Below, piece by piece: positions 34,096-46,705 of a DNA stretch of 64,000 nt. How positions within the stretch are numbered: the stretch's first letter is position 1; every line of letters starts with the position of its first letter. The position numbers and the translations under genes were made by a program. This stretch comes from Ischnura elegans (lineage: Eukaryota > Arthropoda > Insecta > Odonata > Coenagrionidae), in NCBI RefSeq assembly GCF_921293095.1, contig NC_060256.1, positions 89,683,851-89,747,850 on the forward strand. The letters run 5' to 3'. The notes under the pieces are model-generated. The model saw only the letters and a program-made list of their open reading frames with translations. It did not search any database and had not been told where the DNA came from.

Positions 34096-35920
34096 TGTCG
34101 ATCCATAGGTTTTGTAGGGTGCCCTAGTCAATGGTATAGTCCAAATACCCGTCTTATGCACTAACTGACCTCCAACACTAATAATAATAATAATAATAAT
34201 AAAATGCCTTTATTCGGGCGAGGTTGAGACTGGAAAGTCCCCTCTTCCACCTAACCCCTCGATAACGTCAATGCAAGCATATCATAAAATATTAGACAAA
34301 CGTTTACAGTACCAAGAATATACAATATACACTGTTTGTGAAATGTCAAAAAATATAAACAACTATTTGTGAAATTTTTGTGTAGAAAAGATTTAAGTTG
34401 GTGGGAAAAAACATGAGGATAAGGGTGTAATATCCTTCAGCGAAAAAACCCACTGCAGGAAAACGCCCACACAAGAAGGGGGGCGTGAAAAACCTGCGAA
34501 AACCTACTGAGTGAAAGCTAATGTCATGTTACATGCAAAATACAACATAGTTCATGAGATACATAGGATACACAAATATTACACAAGCAATTAAGATATA
34601 AAATATAACATGTATATATATACAAGCATTCAGTGATGCATATCACTTTGTCGCAGGTGCTGCTCAGTGTCATGTATACCTACTTGTTGTGAGGTGAAAA
34701 GTGCTTTGTGTAGCCTCCTCTTAAAAGATGCCAATGATGATGAGTTCCTAATTGAAAGGTTAAGATTATTCCATTCCCTACATGCAGTAACGGTAAATGA
34801 TTTGTTGTAAATGACAGTTCGGTGATGAGGTATAACAAGATTGTGATTCCCTCTTGTGTTAGTCATATGGACAGTGTCAAGACTCCTGAATTCGCATGAT
34901 AGGTAAGGAGGTGTTTTTGTGTTTAGAATTTGATATAGGAGAGAAAGATTATGCAGCCGGCGTCGAGAGTCAAGTTTCAGCCATGACAGTTTATTAATAT
35001 AATCGGTTATATGATCCGATAATTGTAAGTTAAATATGAATCTAATGCATCTGTTCATGGAACGTTGAAGCTTAAGACTAAGTTCTTGAGAAAGGTCCTG
35101 GTAGGAAATGTCAGAATAGTCAAATAAAGGTAATATTAAATTAGATACTAATTGCGCTTTAAGAGATGTAGGGATGACATATTTAAATTTTAATAGGGGA
35201 TAAAGTGATTGATTAACAGATTTAGTGATTTTATTTACATGTGATGCCCAAGAGAGATTTTGATCAATAATTAATCCTAAGTTTCTGACTTCATCGCAAA
35301 AAGAAATTGGGGAATCGGCGATACGTAAATTTGGCAGTTTATCCCTCTGCACTCTCGCTAATATTCTTGGGTAACCAATTAGTATTGCTTGAGATTTATT
35401 AGGATTTATGCATAGGAAGTTATTATTGCACCATTCTTGGAGGTATGCTAAGTCATCATTGATAGACATCAAGCTATTGCTTAAATTATTGACTGTGGAA
35501 TGCAAATAGATTTGTAGATCGTCTGCATAGAGGTGATACTTGCAATTTAGTCCTGATGAGCAATCATTGATGTAAAGTGAGAATAGAAGTGGACCGAGGA
35601 TGGAGCCTTGTGGGGCTCCTCTAGTAAGGTGGATCCAAGAGGATTCCAAATTATTACGGAGGTCTAAGCGTGTAGAGCTATACGTCGGGCTACCGTAACA
35701 TTCAACGTGTCGAACTATAGGTTTTAAAGGGTGCTCAAGTCAGTTGTGCAGTTCACAGACGCGTATTTTTAATTTTTTGACCTCCAAAGGTCATTATGGG
35801 GGGTCAAAGGTCATTGATGTTTTATAATATCAGATAGACTAGTGTCCCCAACCAAATGTTTTAAAGGGCAACCAAGTGAGTGGCGTAGTTCACGATCCTT
35901 AAGGAACAAACGTCAGCCAA
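34096..35920 (+). repeat. Short tandem repeat array split by a LINE
   Basis: Units beginning GTGTCGATCCATAGG (34098), GTGTCGAACTATAGG (35709) and GTGTCCCCAACCAAATG (35842) share GGTTTTAAAGGGTGC and CAGTT(C)AC(A)GAC(G)C elements. The LINE 34182-35700 sits between units 1 and 2. Confidence 0.5.
34182..35700 (-). mobile_element. 5'-truncated LINE with a long RT open frame
   Basis: A 339-codon frame at 35649-34630, plus about 15 codons upstream. Motifs: RGAPQGSILGPLLFSLYIND, YHLYADDLQIYLHS (intact YADD catalytic site), NPNKSQAILIG, LGLIIDQNLSWASHV, SYQDLSQEL, CREWNNLNLSIRN. This is RT from the B/C motifs to the C-terminus; the endonuclease and early RT are missing. The 3' UTR of about 430 bp ends in a (TTA)n microsatellite (34182-34202 on the plus strand). 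Open over its whole remaining length, so a fairly recent insertion. It splits a tandem repeat array. Confidence 0.85.
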
Positions 35921-36185
35921 AAATTGTAGGAACTGTTGGAGTACCAGAATGCCTTTTCCGCGAGGACAAGTCTTGGGGGGGGGGAGGGAGAACTCCCCCA
36001 CCATTCGAAAGCGACAATTGACTTTCAAGTGTTTACAAGGATGAATGAATATATAATTGAATGTTTATTATGCTCCAGGATGACCTATCCAAGCAAAGAA
36101 AAGAAAATGCATATCATGTTCTGCTCTGAAAACGATTGTAATTTTTTAATTATATTCCATAAATATGAACTAAAAAGAGAAAGAG

Positions 36186-36530
36186 AGAAAACTAAGGTAT
36201 TACAACTACATTGTAGTATGGAGCAGAAGAGAAGAAGTCAAGACTAATATTAAAATAGGCAAGCAAACTCAGGTAGAGGTGGATGATTTCCGTTATTTGG
36301 GAAGCAGTATCACCAGTGTAGGGAGAAGCAAGAAAGAGATTATCAGCAGAATAGCCCAAGCCAAGAGAGGCCTGATGAGGACAATCGTCGAGGAACAAGT
36401 GGATGCCAAGAAGGATTGAAGGAAACCTCGAACATAATATATGGAACAGGCAAAGGAGGATGTGAAAGAGAAGAAATATATAGGTGTGAAAAGATTAGCT
36501 GATAGGAGAATCGAGTGGAGAGCTGCGTAA
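36186..36530 (+). pseudogene. LINE fragment, 3' part of RT, same lineage as 14350
   Basis: KTKVLQ, then after frame changes VEVDDFRYLGSSITSVG, KKEIISRIAQAKRGLM. This corresponds to the region just after the RT active site. Multiple stops and slips. Confidence 0.65.
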
Positions 36531-36888
36531 AACCAATCCTAGGAATGCTGGCCAGTGAGAAATATGATGACCAGCGATGCAAAAAATATATTTATTTCCT
36601 ATTTTAAAGAAATCACATCGAAAAAAATGTTTCGACGAAAACATTTTGTTCACTGTGATTTCAAAAAAAACAACAAAATATTCATTATCAATGATAAAAA
36701 CATGTGTTGAGTGAAGATAGGGATCACACCACATATGGATAGAGCACCAGTTTCCTTCCTTTTGCCTCCAATTTACCTCTTACGAGGTATCCCTGTATGT
36801 ATATACTAATTTTCCATTCAGCTTTGACTAAAATACAATAGCACCTCGAAAATTTTCGATACAGGAGTCCAGAGGCTAGACTCGAAGT

Positions 36889-38264
36889 CAGGGGCGAAGT
36901 GTTTGCCCAAGGGCCGTGCAGACGACGTGGTCAAGGGTCCCCAAAAAGCACACTCAGTCGTAAAAAAGTGAGATAAAAATTTTAGATGAGCATTTTAATG
37001 ACTTAAAAAAACAGGTAAGTGTAACATTGTTTTCAGTTCTCCTCATACCTGAGTAAACACATCCACAATTTTATGTTTGTCCACCTAAATCTGACGGTCC
37101 TTAAAAACTAAGAGCTACATATTTTTGTACGACAAAGTGCTGCTCAACCTAAACGTTAGGATCTTAATTTTATAACGCTCGCTCACCTGGCACTTAGGTA
37201 CACGGGACGGTCATTACAAATACTTAACGCCCTGGGGCCCCGGAGGCAAGACAAAGATTAGAAATGCCACTTGAATCCTGCCTCTAAATAAATGCAATGG
37301 GCAAAATAAAAATTCTAAAATTCAATTTGTACGACCAAATGTTGGTTATTTCACCGCATCCCGTATAGAATTCAAATGATTTTAAGAACACTGATGTAAT
37401 TAATAAAAAAACAACTATGCCGTTTTGATGTCACATATTTCTGCTTCCGTAAAGTTAGAGTTTTAGCTCATGTATTCGACCATTATTACAGCTTCAATAG
37501 AAGGTCGATTTCTGGAATGTCCTTCAGAATATCCTGGAATGATTTTTACGTGGGATAATAAACACGTCTACCTTTTTATAAGTGATCGCGAGGAAAACAA
37601 GGCAACTACCCCACAGCGAGGGAGTGTATTATCAAGATCAGATCAGAGTTTGAGTGCTACGTGAGATGATCAAAACATTATCAAGTGTCTCTAGGCTCAA
37701 GGCTCTACTTCACACGGGACAGCATACAATCAGAGACTTTATATATTTTTTTACATCATTTGTGTTTTACTTGAGAAATGTTATACCCTGGCCCGTTCCC
37801 ACCTAGTGACGGAAATATGTCCGTCAAAATCGATTTTTCGATCAAACGATTGTTAATCGAAATGAAAAGCTCGACTTTTTAACAAAAATCTAAATTTGAT
37901 CCAAATGACCGATCAATCGAAAAAGTCAACTGTTCTTTTAAAAAAACAACAGTTTGTACAAAAACTTATTTATTATTAATTACAAAATCACTCAAAATAC
38001 GCATTTGAGTACCTACTAGAAAAAATCTACTAATAATACATGCCTGAATTATTTGCAGTAAAAATTTATAAATGCTCGCGCATTTAAGTTTTGGGATCAC
38101 CACTTAGGACCTTTCGGCTTCACTAAAATTTAGATCTAAATCTAAAACGTAGATCGAATTCGATTTCCTCGATATCTGACGATAAAAACTCGATTTTCGA
38201 TTTGGATCGAAAACGATTTTTCCATCGCTATTCTCGCCGGCCCAACCTGGACACTTCGCCCCTG
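36889..38264. mobile_element. hAT-like non-autonomous element, 1.38 kb
   Basis: Ends CAGGGGCGAAGTGT and ACACTTCGCCCCTG. The flanking 8-mers CTCGAAGT and CTTCGAGT are similar but not identical. Inside are AT-rich DNA and a nested run of GATTTTTCGAT / ATCGAAAA inverted motifs (37810-38230). No transposase frame. Confidence 0.6.
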
Positions 38265-38815
38265 CTTCGAGTGCCATTTAATTTTTAAATGTTGAATATT
38301 GAAAGCATTCCTTTGCATTTCCTTACTGCAAAGTTGACAAGGACACTAATTAACTCTCAGGAAGTGTTCCCTTGCCGCAAACTGTCGGTTACGTAAGATA
38401 TGAACGGGATGAGAAAAACATTCGACCATATCAGGAAGTCCGACAGTAGGTAAGAGCTGTGACCGCAGATGGTACCTCACCGATGTAAGATATGTCCACC
38501 GCAGACATCCTCCCCTCGAGTCGTTTTACTCCCTATGTCCCAACTGGATCCTGTATAATTATCGTATTAGGAAAATACACCTTGGCGGTCTTCGGGTGTT
38601 CGTGTTGAAACTAAATGCAAAGTGAGATTCTGGTATTTCCAACTATGGTCAGCCATTCCCAAATAATTCTGGTTAAGAAAAATGTACAATCCTTTTTACC
38701 TCATAGCTACTTCAGAAGGAAATTAAATTTCAAGACATCTCATTTTCAAAATAAATAGTGAAACTTTTCTGCTCAATCATAACTATGGTGGCAGCTACAT
38801 GTATTTTGCCATTTT

Positions 38816-39023
38816 GCCGGCCTCAGTCGCGGCGGGATAAATTCTTTGCCTGTCAGACCGAAGGTCAGGTTTTTGTTTCGTTGGTTCAAGTCCCGCCTAG
38901 GCGTAAAACCAGGGCATTGGTGTTTGTGATTGTCTATCGTTGTTGATTGTTGTAAATTCCCTGTTGTAAAGGCCTGTGTGCTGTTTACAGGGAGATAAAA
39001 ATATATATAAAGAAATAAAAATT
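38816..39023 (+). mobile_element. tRNA-derived SINE
   Basis: Head GCCGGCCTCAGTCGCGGCGG, box B GGTTCAAGTCCCGCC near 38884, then a body ending in an A/T-rich ATAAAAATATATATAAAG tail. Confidence 0.7.
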
Positions 39024-39371
39024 AAACTTCACCCCACAAAAGAACACGTAGTCTCAATCGTTCCAGAGTAGAGTTGAACATATAGAACCAGTAAATATAA
39101 ATTGAAAATATAAAAATATAAATTGTAAACATAAAAATGTAAATATAAATTGGTTAACCTCCACAGACCGTATGGGGAATACAAAACTGCAATTTTTTTG
39201 GTATCATTATCATCATGTTCGGGTAGAAATTATAGCAAAATGCAATACATTTTGAAGAGTTAGTGTAAGAACACCATTCCAGGGGGTGTATGCCTGACGC
39301 TGATATGAAGTTGCCCATTGGTTTCTTAATTCCGAGGGGTTGATTCCGCTTGGTGAGCAAGGCGATCAAAA

Positions 39372-40033
39372 TAGGGTGGTTTCCTTTTATTTTTTTATTG
39401 CCTAAATCAAAGATTATTACTCCTGGAGTACGTATTTCACGCTTTTAGATTTTTAAATGACGATATTTATTTTTCGCGATTAAATAAAAAAAGAAAATTT
39501 TCAAGCGCGCGAAAAGGCGACGGCTAAGTATGAATGCTGGGTAAATCCCGCGTGACGTCGTTCTGGTTCCCGCGGCCGCAAGTGAGGTGACCTTGGGGCG
39601 AGGCTTTGAGCGCTGATACGACGCAGGATACTAGCAGGTAGCAGAGTGCCCTGCTAGCTGGTAGCGCTTGGCTTAAATAAGGATTATTAATACCTTATCA
39701 AACGAAGGAAACTTTCCGACCTTAGCCAGTTTTAATAGGTGATTATTAAGGGATGTTTCCCTGAGCTCTGTGCCTCATGCATGCATTGGTAATCTCAGAC
39801 GATGTAAAACTCCTATCTACTTGTATAGAAACTAGGTCCCTGTGACGTCACGTGGAGAGGCATCGCATGGGCGCCAATCTGGCCTTTTTCAAATGAGGAT
39901 AAAATTGACCATTGCCATTCGTCTAAACCGGTATTTATAAAACCAAATAATTTGTATATTATGAATACACTAATGGTAGGTAACGAATCGCAATCAATGC
40001 CTTCCGTTTTCTTTGATGAAGGAAACTACCCTA
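39372..40033 (+). mobile_element. 660-bp TA-flanked MITE, copy 7
   Basis: Full-length, 662 bp, both termini and the GTGACGTCAC palindrome near 39842. Confidence 0.9.
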
Positions 40034-40996
40034 TTATTTGTGTGCGAAATTTTTCATTCTAACGACGATATGAGCCTCCGGATTGAGTATTCGGAGCAGA
40101 AAAGTTTTGACACATCAAATTCCTGTCGCTCTCCAATCTGTGGCGACCGTAAATGGTACCATTATATTTTGTGTCGTTGCCAAGGAGACCTGAATATTTT
40201 GTTTATGTATCCAATTCAGAGACTGTGATTATAAAGGGCCTTGCTTAGTAAGCATAATAAATTAATTTGATGAACGTGGAGATCTTCTGACTATTCCATT
40301 TTCCTCACATTTCCTAAGTCTATGCTTGAATTGCTTTTGAAGGGATAAGGATTTTTTTATGAGTTAGGTCGTAGCGAAGTGAATAAATTTACTACCATAT
40401 ATTTTCCTAATAATTTAAGACATTTTGACATGGATAATGATTTAATAGCTTCATATAAATATGTGGTAAGAAAGATTTAGCCTCTCATTAAAAAAATAGT
40501 TCATAGATATTATTTTAAAATTTTTAACCAGGCAAGAATATTTGATTTTACGGCGGTGTAGATATGTAGTTTGTATTTTAAAGAACGCATTTTGAAATTA
40601 ATTTAATATTTTGCATCGGAAATACAGTTTTAAAATTAATTTGATTTTTTTATCTGAAATGCAGATTCTAAGAGTAATTTGTATCTGACGTGTATTTTGC
40701 CTATCTCTGCTCCTAATCAAGCCAACTTTTGGACTGAATCACTGAGTGAGTGAGATATAATAAAGTTTTCTCGATATTTTTCGAACACCATGATTTAGTA
40801 ATCTTGTAGTTGTAACTTAGTTATCCTCGATTTCCAAGTTTTCATGTAACATCTGCACGGCAGTATGCTTCAATGGGCTTGTGGGAGAATATGTCTGAGC
40901 AACAGCCGTTAACAATAAAAGGAAATTAAGGGCGCGTTGGATATATTTGGTCATGAGCCTTACCTAGAATGGATTAGTCTGCTGCACCGCCTGTCA

Positions 40997-41465
40997 AAGC
41001 CCAAGCAGCAGACGATATCCATCGGATATCTAAATAAGGCAAATCTACATCAAAAACACGTTGATATTACACGATGGATATTTTTTCAACGTTACATAGA
41101 TATTCTACTTATAATATCCACGACGAGCTGTAAAAATAACGTTGCACACATATTCAAGTTAAAATATCCGTAATATTAAAAATTGTTGATCAAAACAGTA
41201 TCCATAGGTATGTTCTGTATTGAATTGACATTGAATATATTTTGTTTGTATGTCTGAGGATTACCAAAAACCATAATAAGCAAACCCCATTATCTACTCA
41301 TAAGATGTTGTGAGGATATCTAGGAGATCTTGTTAAACAGAATAATGGATGAAACAAATAGAATATCTATGTAAAATCAAACTTTCCATCATGAAATAAC
41401 CAAGTGTTTTGGATACATCAACCTTATTTAGGTATCCGATGGATAGCATCAGCTGCTTGGGAAGC
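40997..41465. mobile_element. Inverted-repeat element with 43-bp arms
   Basis: AAGCCCAAGCAGCAGACGAT... at the left and ...ATCAGCTGCTTGGGAAGCC at the right are imperfect reverse complements. The interior repeats GGATAT motifs. No frame of interest. Confidence 0.55.
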
Positions 41466-41855
41466 CTCATACTCTCCCTTGTACATCACTCTTAGTAATT
41501 GTTTCTGCTCTTTCTTAATGACTTCATTCAATTTATCTTTTTAAATAATTAGACCAAATTACAGGGCAATATCCTCCTTGAAAGAACAAGGTTTAGACAC
41601 GGTGGCTGAATCTCAAGCGAACGTTCTCGAAGAGTCTAAAGGATAGGGAGCCACTCGTTGAAACAGCTTATCTCTTCACTACTAAAAACGGATGGTTCTT
41701 TCGAATTAAGTTTTCTCAGAACCGCGCGTGGGTGGTATTTTTATTACCCTGTCATTCGTTTGGTGTATTGCCTTTTCATTGGCGAGTCTGATATCAGTAT
41801 CCCGAATGACGGAGGAGAAGATGGACCCCGTTACGTTGAAGTTAGCGATATTGAA

Positions 41856-42517
41856 TAGGGTGGTTTCCTAATATTTTTTATTGCCTAAATCGAAAGATTA
41901 TTACTCCTGGAGTACGCATTTCACGCTCTTAGATTTTTAAATGACAATATCTATTTTTCGCGATTAAATTAAAAGTGAATATTTTCAAGCGCACGAAAAC
42001 GCGACGGCTAAGTATGAATGCTGGGAAAACTCCGTGTGACGTCGTTCTTGTTCCCGCGGCCGCAAGTGAGGTGACCTTGGGGCGAGGCTTTGAGCGCTGA
42101 TACGACGCAGGATGCTAGCAGGTAGCAGAGTACCCTGCTGGCAGGTAGCGCGTGGCTTAAATAAGGATTATTAATACCTTATCAAATGAAGAAAACTTTC
42201 CGACCTTAGCCAGTTTTAATAAGTGATTATTAAGAGATATTTCCCTGAGCTCTGTGCCTTATGCATGCATTGGTAATCTCAGTTGATGTAAAACTCCTAT
42301 CTAGTCGTATAGAAACTAGGTCCCTGTGACGTCAAGTGGAGTGGCATCGCATGGGCGCCAATGTGGCCTTTTTCAAATGCAGTTAAAATTGACCATTGCC
42401 ATTCGTCTAAATTGGGATATCTAAAACCAAATAATTTGTATAGTATGAATACACTAATGGAGGGTAACGAATCGCAATCAATGCCTTTCGTTTTCTTTGA
42501 TGTAGGAAACTACCCTA
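41856..42517 (+). mobile_element. 660-bp TA-flanked MITE, copy 8
   Basis: Full-length, 662 bp. Here the palindrome is changed to GTGACGTCAA. Only 18 bp separate it from the AAGGCC-type hairpin MITE to the right. Confidence 0.9.
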
Positions 42518-42535
42518 TTCAGCTCGGTTTTCCAT

Positions 42536-42772
42536 AAAGGTTGTTTTACAAGGGGCACGTACTTGCACAATCTGACGTGTGTACGAAGGCGCAGTCAAAA
42601 TTGCGTCGTGTAAAGCGGTGAATTGCTGGAACACATGCGATAATGCGTGGACGTGAGATGGCAAAATAGCCCCTGTTCTAATTTCGTTCATGCATTCGCG
42701 CAATTCCACACCATTTTAGAAATTAATGCGGCTCTAAGCTGCTTCCGTGCCCCGTGTAAAACGGCCTTTAAA
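42536..42772. mobile_element. AAGGCCGTTTTAC hairpin MITE, copy 2
   Basis: Same family as 810-1054, with the right end GTGCCCCGTGTAAAACGGCC kept and the left end eroded (TTGTTTTACAAGGGGCA). It shares its right edge with a related AGGCCTGG-type hairpin. Confidence 0.8.
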
Positions 42773-42989
42773 GTCTGGTAAAAGGACCTATTAACCCGTG
42801 AAAGTTTATTTGTGAATAACTGAAGGATTTTGGTGGACCGGAGCATGTACGAATGCTTGAACCAAATTAGAGCAGGTTTTTTTTCTTTGTTCATGCATTC
42901 ACCAAAGTTGCGTGAATATTCGCCTTCATTCTCGCGTTCATGCAATTAGAAGTGAACTCGTGTGCGTATGTATCGTGTAACCAGGCCTT
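42765..42989. mobile_element. AGGCCTGG-type hairpin MITE
   Basis: Inverted-repeat element with TTGAACCAAATTAGAGCAGG in the middle and TGTATCGTGTAACCAGGCCTTG at the right end. Related to 23206-23442, 30575-30768, 30771-31195 and 46483-46705. Confidence 0.65.
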
Positions 42990-43261
42990 GAAGAGTGGGT
43001 TAAAGTATAGGCATGGTAATTCAATTAATAATTTATAATCATTTGACGTGGTTAGGATTCGATCGTGGATCTCTAGTATTTTCCCTAGTTGTTTCACCAT
43101 TTAGTGTACTTAGGTAGCCTTTGCTCTAAAGGCATTAATAATTTAACTGACAGTAATTATTTAATTGATGAATTCTCTTTCGTAAAAGAGGAGGGTAATT
43201 GTAATAGTATATGGTAATTAGGTAGTAGTATATAGTAATACCCAAACATATAGTATTTTCC

Positions 43262-43550
43262 CGTTTGGGAATCGTGTCGTTGTGGTGGCTTCCCACCCAG
43301 CGGGCCCGGGATCAAATCCCGGCAGTGGTAGAGAATTTTCAGAGACTGTTCGATCCCTGCTTGAATGTTGTGTGGAGGACATCTCAAGCGCAACACCCCG
43401 TCCGTCGGATGGGACGTTAAGCCGTGATCCCCTTGGCGCTTAGCAGGCTAATGCCGACGCCGGGTTTCTCTCCACCCTTCCTTACCCTTCCCTAATGGCG
43501 CAAATGACCTTAGCTGTCGGTCGCCTCCTCCATATACCATACCATACCAT
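43262..43550 (+). mobile_element. SINE-like retroelement with CCATAC tail
   Basis: GC-rich island in AT-rich DNA: GTGGTGGCTTCCCACC, GGGATCAAATCCCGG (box B-like), CGTCGGATGGGACGTTAAGC, GGCGCTTAGCAGGCTAATG and CGCCGGGTTTCTCTCC, ending in CCATACCATACCATT repeats. It looks like a conserved-core type tRNA-SINE. It is distinct from the GCCGGCCT family. Confidence 0.55.
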
Positions 43551-43979
43551 TTTCCCGTTTGTAACGATTCTTGGATTTGAAAAGCATTGCGGCTGAGAAA
43601 ATGAACGCAAAGCTCAATTGGCGTCTGAAAGCGGCCAGCTCAGGAACTACTTGAAGTCTTCCGAAATTTTGTCCTTGTCATGCCCTCATACGACCGGGAA
43701 TTTTAAATACTATATTCCCTGTATGCCGGGGAATATTAATCATATCCGTCGCCTCATGACGACGCGTTAAAGCTTACGTACTACGAATTTTTCCCCATAT
43801 TCTTCGAAGTATACTTCGCTCACGACTCACCTAGAATGGAGTTTGCTCTTGTCGGGACATCTGTGAGCACAGCCTACATATTAGGCGTTGAGATTACCTT
43901 AGGGTACAATCGTTCCGGTGGCGTAGTGGGTAAAGCATCATCAGAGGTTCCACAGATCAAGTGTCAGTGGCGGAAGATT

Positions 43980-44135
43980 TGATGTTTGCACGTATGTTAT
44001 GCGAAAAAGCTATAGCCAACGTTTCTGTCTATTTTAAACCATCATCAGGGCTTAACTTTGTACATATTCATTAATATTATTATAATAACTTTTTAGCGTA
44101 ACTTTTTTGCATAACATACGTTTACCTGCACTCCA
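43980..44135. repeat. Imperfect hairpin repeat
   Basis: GCACGTATGTTATGCGAAAA and TTTTTTGCATAACATACG pair across about 110 bp including ACCATCATCAGGGC. Probably a small MITE remnant. Confidence 0.45.
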
Positions 44136-44889
44136 AGAAATATTTTTATATAAATATTTATAGAAAACAACGTTATTATCACGAAATATGAAGAGAAGTA
44201 ATTTTTTTCAGCGTGGAATTGTTCATATGTACCATCACAAGTTATGAACAATTTGACTTTTCAAAAATTGCATTCTAGATTTCCTAACCTTACCTATTTC
44301 CTCTTTTTTTAACCCCTCCTTCTTCTTTTGCCAGTAAATTTCTGTTCAACCAATTTTTCAATTGATTTTGATGTAAACAAATTTGCGATTATGATTCTCA
44401 ATTGTTCTTGTTACTTTCAATAATCGCAGCTCCGCCATCGGATTTTGGTGGTTATTTTGAACTTATGTCCATATTTAGTTTTAAATTGTAAATAAAAATC
44501 GAAATACAGTTAAATCATAATAAAATTATTAATATCAAACTTTCATCTGGTTCTGAGTTATCCTTAAAATGTCAGCTTGATAGCTAATGGGAAAGTGGGT
44601 TAAATTTGAGTTGCGAGATTTGACACGGACAAGATGACGAACAACTAAGCGAGCTTATAAAAATGTTATAATAAGCAATAAATATGAACACACTGTGGAC
44701 ATTTTTCTGATCACTGATGGCTTTGGAAAATCTAGCGCGAGGTCCTGAGGATTTTGCAAGGCTATTGAGTTCTTACGCGCTTGTTTATTTGTTGGAATTC
44801 AATCTTGCGTAACCACAAACGCCCACTGTTTAGCGAATTTAATAAAAACCTGGCAAGATATCTAAATTGATTCGTTATAGTATCGTGAA

Positions 44890-45148
44890 CAGTGGCGCCG
44901 ACTCCATGGGGCCTGAGGGGGCCCGAGCCCCCTCAAAAATTCGTTGTGTGTGTGAGGAAAAATGTGCCAGACTTGTTGATTTTCCCCGGAGAGTCCAGAT
45001 ATCGAGATTCGAGTTACCAGGGTTCTAATGTTGATCATATGACTCTTCGAAAATGCTTAAAAAACTTATAACTCACTACTTATAAAATTTCCTGGGGCAA
45101 GATCCCCGATTTGGGCCCCCCAATATTTTTTGTAAGTCGGCGTCCCTG
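44890..45148 (+). mobile_element. CAGTGGCGCCGACT MITE, copy 2
   Basis: Same sequence as 3067-3328 with scattered changes, for example AGGATTGTCC versus AGAGTCC. The interior has CCCCGGGGC-type palindromes near the right end in copy 1 that are partly lost here. Confidence 0.75.
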
Positions 45149-46482
45149 ATCGTGAAGGAGGTTATTTCCATCCTACAATAAGGATTTCCTTTAATAAAAC
45201 GGGTCCAATATTTTTCTTACTCACTGGAATATATTCAAACGAAGATACTATGGCCTAAATTTATTTACCTAGCCACACAAGGTGGCTTACAAGTTACAGC
45301 GCACTGTATAGATTTAGGTAACGATACTGGATCGTAAACCCTTCATCATCGACTCCATAAATAGTACTAGGAAGTTCATGATTCTCTCTTGGTGAAACAA
45401 ACTTCCTAGTCATTCCCTATCCATTTGTAAAAAACAAGACCGCCGATGTGTACGATAATTATCAGTCAAAACTGCTATTAATAACGGTCCAGCCTGTTAT
45501 CCATGCTCCGCGCCGCTGAAATCGGTAATCCCCAGATAATCAGTATGTTTGGTATTCCCATGACCTCTATTTTTTAACGGTCGCGAGCTCGCGGATAGTG
45601 TGTATTAACGGCCGTCCTTAATTTGCATGAATATTAATATTTCCGTTTCAAGTTAAGCCGTCTGGTTTCTGTACTTAATCCTTGACCTCTTCCAGCTCAT
45701 GGTAACGTGGATCCCATCGTAACATCCGAAGTCCACTGGGAAATACGATGCGTTAGTAATCTATTTTGGCTTTCATTACATTAGCACGACTACGTGTGAT
45801 GACAGTATATTCCGGAAATAATTCAATCTAAGGATTTTTCTAATAAATTTAATTATTTCCCGTATCGGTTGAAAGAGTTATTTACTCCTGCCAATATTTT
45901 GAGTTGAAGTGTGTATATAACTAAATACACTGCACAGTGGTCCCAATCGCTAATCTAGCGGGACAAAAGTCAGGTTTGCAACTTTTAAAAATAAAGTCAC
46001 CGCAGGTGTAGCGATATCCGCAAATAAATGCTTCATCATGATTGGTAACTTATACAACGTTTATATAAATTATAACAATGTTATGCTACTGCAAAGTCGC
46101 GCGTTGAGATTGCCTACCCTCCGCCTACACCCTGACGGTGGCTGACTCGCTTGCATTAACACGTACATGCTACATAGCAATAAAGAAAGGAACCACAATT
46201 TCTAACGGTATCTTAAATCCATTGATATATAGCATTATTCAGAGTGATTTTTCTTCAAATATAATTGCTTTCAAATACTAGATTTTAAATGGTAATATCT
46301 CAGTCTTTAAAACCTCGTTTTTTAATCGATTTCAAATGTTTAAATTGACATATAAAAAATGTATGTCGAGGTAGGAATGCGAAACCTTCAAAGACATGTA
46401 GAAACGTCCTTATAGTTATAGATATTTTTATCGCATATTTTTTTGGTGCACTGTACTGAATTTGTGCAAGAATTAAAGCCGT

Positions 46483-46705
46483 CACGCCTGTTTACACAAT
46501 AATATGCTACGTACGTACGAGTTAATGCCTGTTTGCATGAACGATTTTTGTGGACTGGAACAGAACATGCACGAATGAGCCAATTTAGAAGAGGTTCTGA
46601 TTCGCACAAGTTGTTAGTAACATGGTGCATTTTCGTGTTCACTCACGTGTTTATACACGTAGACATTAACTCGTACGTGTCAATGCACCGTATAAACAGG
46701 CCTTA
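46483..46705. mobile_element. AGGCCTGG-type hairpin MITE
   Basis: Left end GCCTGTTTACACAATAATATG, centre AATTTAGAAGAGGTTCTGA, right end CACCGTATAAACAGGCCTTA. Same family, in an intergenic stretch. Confidence 0.7.
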
